This document shows positions 38,700-51,452 of a stretch of DNA of 64,000 bases, one piece after another (the stretch's first letter is position 1; each line of letters starts with the position of its first letter). The notes under the pieces are model-generated. The model was not told where the DNA came from, made no database searches, and saw only the letters and a list, made by a program, of their open reading frames with translations. A program made the position numbers and the translations under genes. Origin of the DNA: Triglochin maritima (Eukaryota > Streptophyta > Magnoliopsida > Alismatales > Juncaginaceae); assembly GCA_963682175.1 (NCBI GenBank), contig OY821772.1, forward strand, positions 55,326,925 through 55,390,924. Reading direction: 5' to 3'.

Positions 38700-40422
38700 C
38701 AAGTTTATAATTCCCTTGAGATTTTTTGGACTTGTCAGTCTTTTTTTCTTCTTATCTCATATTGAATACCTGTTTAATGAAATGAACCCTTAAATGTTAT
38801 GTTAGAATTTGATTTTTATATCTCCAATACTTTGTGCGTTAATCATACTTACATGTTATAAAGTGTAATTAGTCATAAATCGTAGTGAGAGTAGCAGTGC
38901 AGAATTATGCGTCATCATTCATGTTATATTTAATTGTAACTCGAAGCGAGTAGTAGTATTCTCCTCACAAGTGTCTTGCAAAGTGGTCTTGTTTGTCACT
39001 AAGTGGTTGTTCAGCTTCTCCCTTCTCGTTACAAGAAAGGATCGATCTATAGTTATTTTGCTTAATTACATTTTGCATTTTATTCAAAAAATCGATCCCC
39101 ACTTCTTTTCCTTTGTTGTTGTGACCTTGTGGCTTTTTGGTAATATAATATTTTACTTTTTTAAAATGTTAAGCCATCTTTCGTGCATTTTCAACTTATA
39201 TGCTTATAGTCTGTAGATATTAACAAAGACAATGGTATTGCAGTTAGCATGATTCTTGTGATCTTAATCCATCACGGAAAACTTTTGTTGATGTTTGTGA
39301 TACAGTAAGCTCAATAAGGAAAGAATCAATGACTGGTAAATGCCTTTTCCATTAATACTCATGACAATACTCACAACATAGAACCAAATTAAATAGATTG
39401 CCCCCTCCTTAACCTTTGATCGGGGATTTAATTTCATTTGACCACTATAACTATAGCATGAAGTTCGACATCCTAGTCTTGTGAGGCCACCACAACATCC
39501 TATCTTGGGTACTTATTAGTGAAGCCTTTATTATGTGAGTGTTTCGTTATTCTTCGTTCTGTTGTAGATTATCATTTGTGTATAACGTCATTCCAATTAA
39601 AAAACAGATGATATCAGTTGGGATCCAATTTCTTTCTACCGTCCTTTCTCTCGGCTGCGTAATATGTCCATCTATCTCGAAGCATTAAATTATACCTCTA
39701 AGCATAATGTTTATGTAATTGCGATGATTTGTGGTCTGCGTTGTTTTATAAATACTCCTTTCTAATTAGTTTTTTTTTTCTGACAGTGAATTTGAACTGT
39801 AGTGGTACCGTTTCGTAATTTATTCATGTCACACTCGATTTACATATTTATTGATTTATAAATTGTGTACTATTAAGTTGGATTTTTTTTTTCTATTTTC
39901 TTGTTGAAGCAAAAAATTATTTTGAGGGGGAGAAATGATTTGTTATCAGCAACCTATCTATATCTAGAGTCCATGATTTTAAGCCCACGGCCCCTGACAA
40001 TAGCCTTTTCCCCCCTCTTCTAGTCGTTTTAGTTTTCAAAATTTTCAGTTGGTCTTCTTAGTTACATTTCTTTCTTGACTTGTAATATTTTGGATGATAT
40101 ATCATCTAATTATGTCCTAAAATTAATTTGCATAATTTGGATGATGTTTTTTCTTGAGATGAGTAAGTTACAAAACCAGCCAAAAAGTGTTCCCTTGTAA
40201 ACACCATCACTAGTTCACTACATTACTTTGTCATATCTAATCTCCCACCGCATATGCTGTATTCGAAACATATGAGTTGTGTTTTGCCATGCACGGTACA
40301 AAATTATTGTCTCAGGTTCACTAACGATAATACAAACTCGGGTATCATTTCGTCTCCATCTATTTTGTCTCGGTTTTTAGTCCATTGAACATGAATTCGT
40401 TGGCAATGTGTGATTGTTACCG
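38700..40422. other. Intergenic, contains old duplicated segment
   Basis: No supported gene. AT-rich; the part from about 40000 to 40390 is homologous to 26440-26800. Confidence 0.55.
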
Positions 40423-40430
40423 GAACTAGT

Positions 40431-42889
40431 AGGGGTGAGCTGAGCTTCGGTCCAGAACTGGACCAGACCTGTAACGTCCCGAAACAGCGGAAGATTTAAA
40501 ATTTCGAAATAACGAATAAAACTGACAACTCAAGGCGGGAACGTCACTAATATATAAATATATAATCCGGGTGCACCCAAAATACATGGAGTTTACAAAA
40601 GGTGTACAACTACAATCCAGATGAAAGAAATGAAAATACAAGTAGTCGTACGATCTCGCAAATGCCGAAGAGGATCCGACTCCAAAGCGCTCCGTCCTCG
40701 GTCACCACCCACCGGACCTACTGCGATCCTGAAAAAGATGCAACAACAATGCCTGAGTTTCCAGAAGGAAACCCCGTATACCAACTCACCTATATGCATG
40801 CATCACATAATGAACCTATCATACTAGTAGCATGTCATGGCATCAACAGATATGGAAAACAGTTCCCCCGAAGGGTAAAACAGGACATCAGTCCGACAAT
40901 CAATCATCGGGTCTCCCGAAGAGACCTACTGCAGGCACATGCAGTCTAGTAGCCCGCGACATCGCACCCCCCACACGCAGCTACACTACACAAGGGTTCG
41001 GCAGGGAGCCTCTGTCACGTCTACGCGCCGATAGAAACAGATCTGTAAATCTCAGTGGTCGGGGCCACAGGGACCAACGGGGCCGTCGCCCGGAAGGTAT
41101 AACAACATCATCTCGGTAGGTGCCCAGCCGAGGAAAACAACAAGCCGGCACAGCCTCGGCCCAACAATCATCATCGCCGGCACAACCTCGGCGGCATCAC
41201 CGGCACAGCATCGGTGGTCCATCACAACGTCCGGCACAGCATCGGACGGTCCAGACCGAAGTCTGCCAGGTCATCGGGCTCCTCGAGCCGCGAACACCAA
41301 CCGCGCCGCTATAAAAGCAGGGCAGCGACCTCCGTAGCCCCAAGGGCCGGTAGTCACCTCACCCAACGCCAGTTGCGTGCCCGCACAACATCAACACTGG
41401 GATCCGCGATCCCTCAGGCCTGCTATACTACAAAGTGCCAACAATCATCTCAAAGTCACGGTCCATACATGGAGGTGACGCGTCCCGAACACCCACACTC
41501 TTCCCAACGGCGGTCCCTGGGCAGGCACGCATCACGCGCCCACCGTCACCTCCCGGCTCACGCACAAGGCGAGGACACGGGTTTCCGTGGACAAAGTTGG
41601 CGTTCAAAAGGGGAACCAGGAATTCTGTCCTGGGCCCAAACGGTCGACCGGAAGAGGTGATTCGGTCGACCGGTTCCAGGAAGGAATCGGTCGACCGTAC
41701 TCCTAAAACGGTCTACCGCTGCGCTCAAAACAGAACCCCCAACGGTCGAACAAGGGTCTAAAACCGGTCGACCGAACGAGGTCAAAATCCGGAGTCTGGT
41801 CAACATTAAATTCCACTCTATCGGTCGACCGACTCAGGGGTCTCGGTCGACCGAAAACAGACAGGGTCAACCTAGTATTCTACGTCATCAAACGGTCGAA
41901 CGTAAACATACTACCGGTCGAACAAACATGCAATCGGTCGAACGCAATATAAATCGGTCGAACAATTCAAACAATAATAACAGGTACACTTAAGTTCCGG
42001 TCGAACACAACAAGGACCGGTCGACCGATAACAGGTAGAAAATCCCAACTCACCAGCAATAATGCACTACCGGTCGACCGCCCCAAGGCATCGTTCGACC
42101 GGTGAAGGTTAAAGTCGGGCAAACAGTGCTAAAACGGTCGACCGCCCGAAGGACCCGGTCGACCGTTGGTCGTCTTCAACCTCGCGCCAGCCGAGGATTT
42201 ACGAAGAAACGCGTCGCCGGAGAGGTCCTCGACCTCCCCCGACCGACCAACAACACCCTTCCACAAGGGTGGGCAACAAAATCACACTAATGAGCGGCAT
42301 ACCTCAACCAACGACGACGGAACGCCGGAGCTCGCTCACGCACGTCGCCTCCGGTGATCACCCCGCGCGCTCAACTCCGCACCTCTCCCGCACGAGCTCC
42401 TTCCTCGCCCGACGCCTCCGCAGCTGCTCCACCAACACGCGCACCAGCAAGGAAAGAAGAAGGAATGAGGGAAATGAGGAAGAAAGAAGAAAGAAGAAGA
42501 AGAACTTGGGTTATAAACCCGAAATTGCTACAGTCCCCTACTTCCAAACCCATCACCTCTCCTCCACGCTACAGTACTCGCCTCTCTTCCCTTCCCCATG
42601 CACTCCACACAACCCCATGCAAACCATCCTCCTAATCCTCCTCTAATCACCATTAACCTCCTAATCTCGGTTAGGGACATAACAAGACCGATGACCGAAT
42701 TTTCAGTATCCGGTGGACCGAAGACTGTATCAAATAAATTCGAGTCGTTCCGGTACGATTCGGTCCAAAAACCAATTTTTACTCATGAAATTGGACAAAA
42801 CTGGACTAGACCGAAACCCAAAATTTCGGTATCCCCCAGACTGAAGACCGGACCGAAAAAAATCGGTCCGACCCAAATTTTGCTTCCCT
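40431..42889. mobile_element. hAT-like MITE split by a solo LTR (probable)
   Basis: Left end AGGGGTGAGCTGAGC and the reverse complement of the right end AGGGAAGCAAAA form a weak inverted repeat. Possible 8-bp duplication GAACTAGT / GAACTAAA (6 of 8 match; 40423-40430 and 42890-42897). The body is full of CGGTCC and GGACCGA motifs typical of plant hAT MITEs. The solo LTR interrupts it; rejoined, it is about 0.24 kb. Ends are tentative. Confidence 0.5.
40470..42684 (-). mobile_element. Solo LTR related to the gypsy-type element
   Basis: A single 2215-bp LTR with TG...CA ends and a perfect 5-bp duplication AGACC (40465-40469 and 42685-42689). Its start TGTAACGTCC followed by CAGCGGAA and its CGGTCGACCG array (about ten copies, 41640-42165) match the LTRs at 13013 and 15289, with considerable divergence. 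It is left by recombination between two LTRs of one element. Frames inside it show no protein similarity. Confidence 0.92.
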
Positions 42890-42897
42890 GAACTAAA

Positions 42898-45800
42898 GAA
42901 TATTCTACTTTGTTTCACTTTGTGCCATGCCACCGTTTTAAACCCGTTGTGGTTCGGAATGAAATTCCACTCAAAACATGTTATTTTTAGAAGTTGTTGG
43001 AGTTAATTTAATTATCAAAATAGGCTACAATCCACCCTATTGATTACGGGTTATTACATGGTATAAATTGAACTTGCCTCGATTAAATTTCATTCATTCT
43101 CAGTTCTCACGAGAACACCACTTAAAAGGAGTTAAAAAAGCTAATCTTTGACTCTTTGATCTGAATGGTTGCCAATGCAGGTACAATGGGGAAGTAGGAG
43201 TTCTTGGTTCTTGATCCCACTACAAAAAAAAAAAAATCTTCAGTTCTTTGAGTGGCTCTAGGGAGTCAAGAACACACAAAAAAATGCGTTGTCACTTAGC
43301 CATGAAAATGCACCCAGCCGAATAGCCGATGCCATGCAAGATTGGGACTAGGATTGGGTTGGACAGTTGGAGTATTTAAATTGATGCAATTTAGTGGTGA
43401 GATGAGCCCACACCACTTTCATGGTTTCTCATGTTTGGGGAATCTCATGTACTCATGTGGCCCTCCAAAAGCCGCCTGCTTGGGAATTTGATCTGCTTGT
43501 CTACTGGAGAAGGTTTGTCCCTCCAACAAGGTTCATGGTAATGGTGATGATGAGCTTTGAAGTTTGAGTATTTTAACACTTTGCTTTGTACACCGAAAGT
43601 AAATTCTCTCTGCTCTCATGCAATTACTTAGGATCCAATCGAATAGGTGTAATCAACTACAATCTTAAGGTGGGATTGGTTTAATTGAAGTTCTCATGTT
43701 ATAGGGAAACGTATTACAAAATTCAGTTAAAAAATGTGGGTTGTTTTTTATATTAGGCAATTGATTCCAAAGTTTTGTCATAAATAGATGTTCCGCTAGA
43801 GAATGTGCCTACGTTTTTTTTTTTTTTTTTGAAATGGATATAATGCATTGAAATTAAAGATGTCCTCGTTAGAATTTGAAGTAAGGAAAGTAAGGTGAAT
43901 CATCTCATGAATCAATTAAAAACCCAAGCACCTGGCCAATCATACCAAGTTAGCTTTGAAATTATTTTTCCTATTTCGAAGAAGGTAGTTCATTTTCTCA
44001 ACGGATGTGAGACTGACTTGTTTTTTTGGAGTTATTTCGTCTAAAAGTGGTGCAGTTTAATCCAAAACAATTGATAATGCTCTCAGTTTATTTCAGGCCT
44101 AGTCAAATTATGTATCGCATGCCTTTGAAATCATGTCAGACACACGTCCAGGGACAACTTCATAATCATGAAAGTGTAGAGTAGGTTTCTGCCTCTGTAT
44201 GTCGACATAAGTTGAAATTCTTAGAAAAGAAAAATTGTGGGTCCAAGAACTTGGAAAACATGTCCAGAAAACCAGGCCCATGCTTCAAATTGTCTTGCAG
44301 ATTCTTTGCTCACGACTTGCACAAAATTATATCAATATAAGATAAGTGAAGCATAGTCTCAAAGGTTTAATAGAAATTGGCAGATTTTTTTGATAATTAT
44401 TTATTCGTGTTCATATCCACGAAATAAAGGTTAAGAGAACGTCTAGTTTTATTTACTTGTCATGAACATGGAAATATATTGTTATGTACTATTGGCATGT
44501 CGCAAAGGCGGTGAAGGTGTTGTGCCTCTACCAAATAGTTAGAAGAGGTGTTACGCGCAACTTCATTAGCAGAAATTTTAGTCACATAATTGGCTAGTCA
44601 TTGATTGTCGTAGGAACAATTGATTAACTTGTATTTGCACTTCTGCTTATTGCCATGGTCTCATAAAATGATATGAGATAGAGATGAGGGTAACATGGTT
44701 CTGTTTAAGTAAACATAGCATGTTGCTCTGGTTTTAATGTAATTCTTTCTCGAGGCACGAAAATGCTATTAGTTATTTGCTAAAGATGAATCAAATGAAT
44801 ACTTTATGTAGTTCAACATACCCGACATCAGTGGGTACTGTGGTCAAGCCCAAAAAATATACACACAATAACTGTAAGTTGTTGTCCAATTTATACATAG
44901 CAGAAGTGTTCATTCTTATTTTTTTGTATTTTTTTATGACTACTCTAACTTCATCCGAGTTGCAAAGTTGGGATTCAGATGACTAATTCTGACTATTTTA
45001 GTGATAGGAATCTATAAAATATGCTAGTCCTATAGGTGTGCCTTTAGAAGCTGGATGTAAAACTGTAAAAGATAACAGTGATCCAGTGAATACCATAAAA
45101 ATACCAAAAATGTTTGCGACAATCCAAAATAGTATTTACTAATTAAAACAACTAAAAATCAGATATACACAACTTTAGTTCAGTTCACTTCACTTCTGCG
45201 AAAAACATTCAAGGTTAAGATAATTAAGTTCTCGTTAGTTAAAATATTTTACATTCTACGAACACAAGCAAATGATGATTCCCTAATCTTGGACGAAATA
45301 AAGAAAAGAGTCCATCCATTTTGAGTTTCCATAGTGAAGTTACATGTATCAACATGAACTAGACAAACAAACTAAAAAGAGAATCGAATAAACTGAGTTC
45401 CTGACCATATGATTACAAATGTAAGGCTTAAGTACAAGAAAGTGATTATTAAGGTGAATTATATATATTATCAAAGCATCAATCTTTATCAATGCCTTTA
45501 AGGCTTCAAGCAACCAACTTTTGATGTGAGTATGATCTAAATAGGATCAACCTAGTTAATAGATCATCTTGAATAGTCAAAACTAATGAATAATTATTTG
45601 TAGTTGTCAAGATCACAGCCTTTATCTAGATTTAGCTACTATAAGCTAGAAGAAAATTAAGAAGACAAAAGTCTTTCAAAAGATTTGTGGGTAAGTACTT
45701 TATGAAGACATTAATCAAGAAGCGCTTGCTATTGCATTAGAAAGCTACTCGGATGCATCGTCTTTGAAGCTATCCATATTTTATTCAAAAAGAGAATCTC

Positions 45801-48800
45801 TTTTACATCCTAAAGTGAGATTTGCTGGGTTTAAACAAACTTGTTTAGTTTTCTCTTTTTCTTGAAATTCTAAAAAAATAAAATTTGGTTGGGTTAGTGA
45901 GGCACAACCGCACAACTCCCTCTTGTACTTTGCACTTCAATGCCATTCCTTTGGATAACATGTACATCTTATTATTATATTTGTTCTACTCAAGTCAAGT
46001 ATATACCCAATAAATTTAAGATTTTTTCTTCGACTCAAACCTGAAACGTAATTTTTGCTGATATATATTTTTGCTTCATATGTAGTTTTTTGTTCCTTCA
46101 CTTGATCAACTTCCACTCCAATTTACGGCAAATCGGCAATATAAGTAAGGTAACGTTAGACAATAGGATGCCACCAACCTTGTTCTTCTTGCCAACCGAA
46201 CTACTTATTGTTAGTTTCAACAAGCGAGTTGAGTCTATTCATGACATGAAAACTAAAAAGAATCGATCAAACCAATACAATCCACCAACCCAACCCAACC
46301 TAACAAGCATCCTAATTTACTCTTCAATGCACTTCAATTGATCTACATCAGTTGTATAAAAGGAACAAACAAAAGAATCATAATTAAAGAAGGCGTTGAG
46401 CTATAAGAGAAGAAGGAAGGGAACATGCATGATGGAGACAAAGAGTCAAGTCAAGTAGGCGTGAGAAGGGATCCCAGATTGCCATCATATATAATATACA
46501 TGGTTTGATTCTTAGGTCAACCCACATTTCAGCTTCACGTGTGCATTATTATCTTCATTGGATTCCATCATCACCACGACAACCAATAACACTAGTTAGC
46601 ATAGTAATAGTAATAGTTTGTTTTCCATCAAATCGGTTTGAGGGCCATATGGTTCATACCATTTCGAGCAAGTAGTCTTTTTTATGGTGTGTTTGCATAG
46701 AATTATTATTATTATTATTATTACCATTGTGTTCATCTTTAAATTTTATTAAGCTAAAAAATTATAAGTCTTTAAAGTTATACACCATGAGAATCTAAAG
46801 ATTCCTTATGCAGACTATAGATTTTGCAATTTCGTTTCTGACAAGCACCAAGTAGGAATCCTCCCACTTTAAAAAGATATATCTAGTAACAAAGACACAT
46901 GATATGTGTGTGATAATTCGGTTTCTATTTCTTTGTACTGATTATATTGTTCCTCTTGTGTACGAGAACAAATAAGTAATCATACATCTTATTGTAGTCC
47001 AAAACGTTTTACTAGAATTTCGTACTCAGAATGGTTTTTTTTTCCATTTTTACTCTTAAATCAAAGGAAACAATAGAAATGAATTTTGTTTTAATTTTTT
47101 TTCACTTCTTAATTATGACCCGGTACGAGATCAAAGCCCATCCACTAAATTAAATTAATATATTTTGTAATTCTAAATTGAACACCTTTTCGAAGAAAAG
47201 AAAAATAAAATAAAATCGAGACACCCGGTTCAATCGAACCAAATTCCAACCGGTTGACACATCCAAACCGGCCGGATCAGCGCCGCGCCCACAGCCCTGT
47301 CGGCCCACGTGGCACACGAACCTTTTTTTGTCGAGACACGAAGCGCACTGTTGTCGGGTTGTTCCCCGCCCGCCTCATTCCACCAACCCACGTCTCGCTC
47401 CAATTTCTCGCGATAAATCCATTCCATCCCAAGAACCTTCCTTCCACCTTTTCCACTTTAATTAATTAATTAATTAATTAATTTCGAGTCTCTCCCCCAC
47501 CCCCATTTAGATTTGAAAGAAAGAAAATCGAAATTGTTCTTTCGCAATCAAAAAATAAATAAAAAAAGATCCGTGGTGATGGTTGTGGTCTGTCTGAGCA
47601 CAGAAGTGGGCTTTTCAGGTTCTTGTCTTCGCATGTGTGTTTGTTTTTATTTGCTTCTTCTACCGGTGTTGCCACTATTGCTTCCTGACACCCAACTTTT
47701 CAGTTTTTTGTCTTTACTTCCTTGCATTTGTGTTTGTTGTGTTTTTGCCCCTCTTGCTTCTGATGGATAACAGTCCATGGGAGATTTGTGAGGGGGAAAA
47801 GTCAATTTACGTTTCGATCCATCGGCTTCGTGACCCCCACAACAAGACAGGAGTGAACATTGCTATCACGAATCAATAGTTTTTGATGAATTGTATTTTG
47901 GTCTTGAAGATTATGTACCAAATCAATATATATATTTTTTTACCAACTCCTCGGGCTCATTCGTAACACACGGTAATAAATTCTTTTTTTACCGTTTTAC
48001 GTGGGCAAAATAAGGTTTTGGACAACTTACCACACAAATATACTTTCATCTCCGGAAAGTGAAGATTACCTAAACTTTTACTCGGAAACTACAACTACAT
48101 TTACATATTCACAAAAAATGAAACATAAGATTGACTTTGTGTAGTAGCTGATTTTGTGGACAAAAGTACCACTTAACACATGACTCTCAAATGTGTTAAA
48201 TATGTGGCATGTTGAAGATAATTTAAGTATCAGTAGAAAGAAAAAATCAATATAAAAACCAGAACCTTCCTTGATCGATGTAGGCTAGAAATTTGTATGC
48301 TCCTAAAATTCTTCAAAGAGAAGTCATCAGTCATCACACAAAGATTATGATTGTACGTTGCACTCACACAAAACTAGAGTTATGTTTTTTTCCCTTGTCA
48401 GTTAATATTCTTGGAAGCACCATTTTTTGTGTCTACAATTAGTCAATTATGCATCTATGTTGTATGTATATATGATTTTCACGGTCATCTCATAAAGACA
48501 ATTCTCATATTGTTCTATTGGAACAATATTTGCAAAATTCTCAAATACAATGCATGATAATATTTATATTATGTAAAATTCTAAAATCAACTACCAAAAA
48601 TCAGAAAATTGAGAAGTATTAACGAATTTCAAACAAAAAAAAAATCACAATCCAACATCATCACACGAAACTTTCTAACAAAAAAAACATCATCACACAC
48701 ACATGTTCTCAAAAGAATAAACTTAAGAACTAATATACAATTTACCCATCATTTAATTTTAAGTTTCATCCAACCAAATCCTTCTTATCTCCCCCTAATT

Positions 48801-49101
48801 AACTACACATCATGTATCTCTTGTTCAACCAAGACTTCCTTCCTAAACACGCATTATGACTGCCTCAGAATCTCCGACAGAGGACACAGAACATGATACA
48901 GACATACATATCCCCCTTCGCTTCGCTTCGCTTCTCTTCTCTTCTTCCTTCCCTTCAAGAACAAAAACAAACCCCACGAGAAGAAGACAAAACATTAATT
49001 AAATCCGTGGGGCCCACCTCTCACCCACCCAAAACCAATCTTATTATATCATCCCCTTCTCTCAAGCCCAAAGAAGCCAAAAAAAACTCTGGTCAAATCC
49101 C
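42898..49101. other. 6.2-kb intergenic region, no gene seen
   Basis: AT-rich DNA upstream of the Aux/IAA gene. I find no supported gene on either strand. It holds an ATT run (about 46700-46722), a TTAA-type tetranucleotide run (about 47457-47483) and a CTTCG/CTTCT pyrimidine repeat just before the Aux/IAA start (about 48915-48955), which is probably 5' leader. The short open frames scattered here resemble no family. Confidence 0.5.
47457..47483. repeat. (TTAA)n microsatellite
   Basis: Seven or so uninterrupted AATT/TTAA units. Confidence 0.9.
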
Positions 49102-51452
49102 ATGGAAGAAGAGCAAGAGGAAGTGGAGTTCTACTACCACCACCACCACCACCACTCCTCCCCGGAGGTGTGCTCCAAGAGGGAGGCGGAGGAGGAGCTG
49201 GAGTTGGGGCTCTGTCTTGGGGCGAGGAAGAGTGGGAAGGGTGGTGGGGGAGGGCAGTGGGGGGAGTACTGTAGGATTCTGACGGCTAAGGATTTCCCTT
49301 GTGTTGGGGGGTCGAGGGTTTCGTCTAACTCTTCGTCTGCTTCTTCGTCTTTCTCCTTGGGGGGGAGAGGTGGGAGTAAGAGGGGTGTTGAGTCCGTGGC
49401 GCATGAGATCGGAACTAATACTCCGAAGTGAGTTTTTTTCTTGCTTTTATGGTGTTTTTTTTTGTTATTGTTGATGTTCTATCATCTATGTGTTAATACA
49501 GGAAGTTTTACAAAGTTGAGAGACACAGAAGAGGGTTTCTGCTTAAAGACTTAATCTAAGCCCCTCAATATTTTTTATTTATTTATAACAAACTATCAAC
49601 TGTTTCATCAACTAAAAAACTGTCACATTACCCCCCATGAAGCCATAATAGCCCCCAAATAAACCCATGAACTGGATTAAATCTCTTGAAAACCATTCTA
49701 CTCCTTTTTTGGACAATTCATGTTCACGGCTTACTATCAATTATGGTCCTTTCAAAGTTGATAGCTCAACTTCTGTTTTCTTTTGTTTTTTTGGTGACAG
49801 TCCTGTTTTGTTCTTGTGATGCATTGCAAATATTACCTTTTTCATTTGTGCTACTCAGTTTGTTATTAGTTTTTGAAATCTCGTTTTGTATTTTTCATTT
49901 TTCGTTTCTTCTCTTGTTAATCATGGTTTTTATATATGCTCCGATAACAAGTGAATCATCGAAACATGTATTTAATACATGCTCTGGTGACAAGTGAATC
50001 ATTGAAACAAGTATTTGATATATGCTCTGATAACAACTGAATCATCGTGAAATGTTTTTTGTTATTTTATCGAAATTTCTTTCATATACTTGTGCCCATT
50101 TAGCGCAATTTTCCCCTCTTAATCTGTATATATGTTGGTTAAGCAGTCAACTGGTTGGATGGCCACCGATAAGAGCACGCAGAATAAACAACTCGTTCAA
50201 CCAATCCAAAGCCAATGAGCAGGAGAAGACCCCCATCACCCGCAAATCGACCAGGAACACCACCATCCAGGACAATGATCTTTCACCTAGGACCTATGAG
50301 AAGAAACCCAGATCCCAATTTGTCAAGATCAACATGGACGGTGTGCCCATTGGTAGGAAGGTGGATCTCAGTGTTCATAGATCCTATGACACACTTGCCT
50401 TGGTGCTGGAAGACATGTTCCAGGATGCCCACAGCTTTAAAATCCCTCTGAGTAAGTGATGTGGTGTGAGGAGATGGTATAAACCATTGAATACTTTGAT
50501 GTGAAGATTGACATCAAGTGTTGGTGAATTATTACTTATTTTCCGTCTTTTGGCAGAGAGCATAAAGGCTTCTAAGTTACTTGATGGCTCGTCCGAGTTC
50601 GTGCTTACTTATGAAGACAAAGATGGAGATTGGATGCTTGTTGGTGATGTTCCTTGGAGGTACTTTTCTTTCTTGGTGCATAAAAATGGTTATGATTGGA
50701 CTATGTTTGCTACCATCACATTTTACTTTTAGTATGCTCCTTGCCTGTTTTTAAAAAGCTCACATGCTTATTTAATAACCACATGTACTTGTTTGGTGAA
50801 ATGATATGATAGTCTAATATACCCATATATTTGTGTCAAAATAGATTCCGAGAACAAAATACATTATAAACAAAAATTTGATTCAAATTCGTGTGGTCTA
50901 CTAAAAGAGCAATGTTTGAATGATGTGTTTTTGTCATAAAAGTATATGCCAATCTCACATGTTAGACTTAATCCGATGGTTGAATTTACAAATTGATGGT
51001 GGGTGGGATCATGATAAAACACCAGGGGCCTCAATTTGTTGAACTGAGGCCACATATCATTCTGACATTTCTGTGCTTGCCTGTTTATGTGTATACGCAT
51101 ACTCAGTCAAGTATTGCAGATGGATCTGCCTTATGAATTGATGCCTTTGCCTGCTTTTTCTAACTGCAGAATGTTCTTAAGAAGTGTTAGACGACTGAGA
51201 ATCATGAGGACGTCAGATGCTAATGGTCTTGGTGAGCAACTGACCTTTGTTTTCTGGCCCTTTATTTTTACCACTTGCCCTTGAAAATATTTGTTTTTAG
51301 ATTTTTTGGTGATATAATTTGTTAGCTTCATTTGATGAAACTCAAGGAACTTCGGCATTTTGCTACTTCCAACTCACTTGTGACTGTATGTTAACTGATC
51401 CACTTGCACTTTTTTTTGGCTCCCAGACTCCAATCGTCGAACAATCGACTAA
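49102..51452 (+). CDS. IAA13: Aux/IAA repressor, IAA12/IAA13 group
   Basis: Nuclear repressor that binds auxin response factors and is degraded through TIR1/AFB receptors when auxin is present. Five exons: 49102-49427, 50147-50451, 50557-50659, 51170-51231, 51427-51452; phases match and give 273 residues. Domain I: EAR motif LELGL at residues 33-37 (TOPLESS binding). ILTAKDFP and the glycine-rich stretch are typical of the IAA11/12/13 group. Domain II degron: [12 protein letters not shown], core 111-117. PB1 domain (III and IV) from about 167: [15 protein letters not shown] with the basic patch, then [20 protein letters not shown] (acidic OPCA motif) and [14 protein letters not shown] natural run of six histidines lies at 13-18. 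The last exon, encoding DSNRRTID, is the least certain. The IAA13 symbol is a group-level best fit; IAA12/BDL and IAA11 are alternatives. Confidence 0.93.
49936..50047. repeat. 43-bp unit repeated about 2.6 times in intron 1
   Basis: ATGCTCCGATAACAAGTGAA and its variants ATGCTCTGGTGACAAGTGAA and ATGCTCTGATAACAACTGAA recur every 43-44 bp in the first Aux/IAA intron. Confidence 0.88.

Noticed and set aside
41120..42646. Arginine- and serine-rich frames
   Set aside because: All lie within the solo LTR and come from its GC-rich palindrome repeats.
43180..43220. Exon-like CAG followed by GGTACAATGGGGAAGTAGGA
   Set aside because: An acceptor and a short open frame exist, but there is no partner exon or family match.
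47254..47879. Several 60-85 codon frames upstream of Aux/IAA
   Set aside because: They are short, overlapping, on both strands, with low-complexity composition and no family resemblance.
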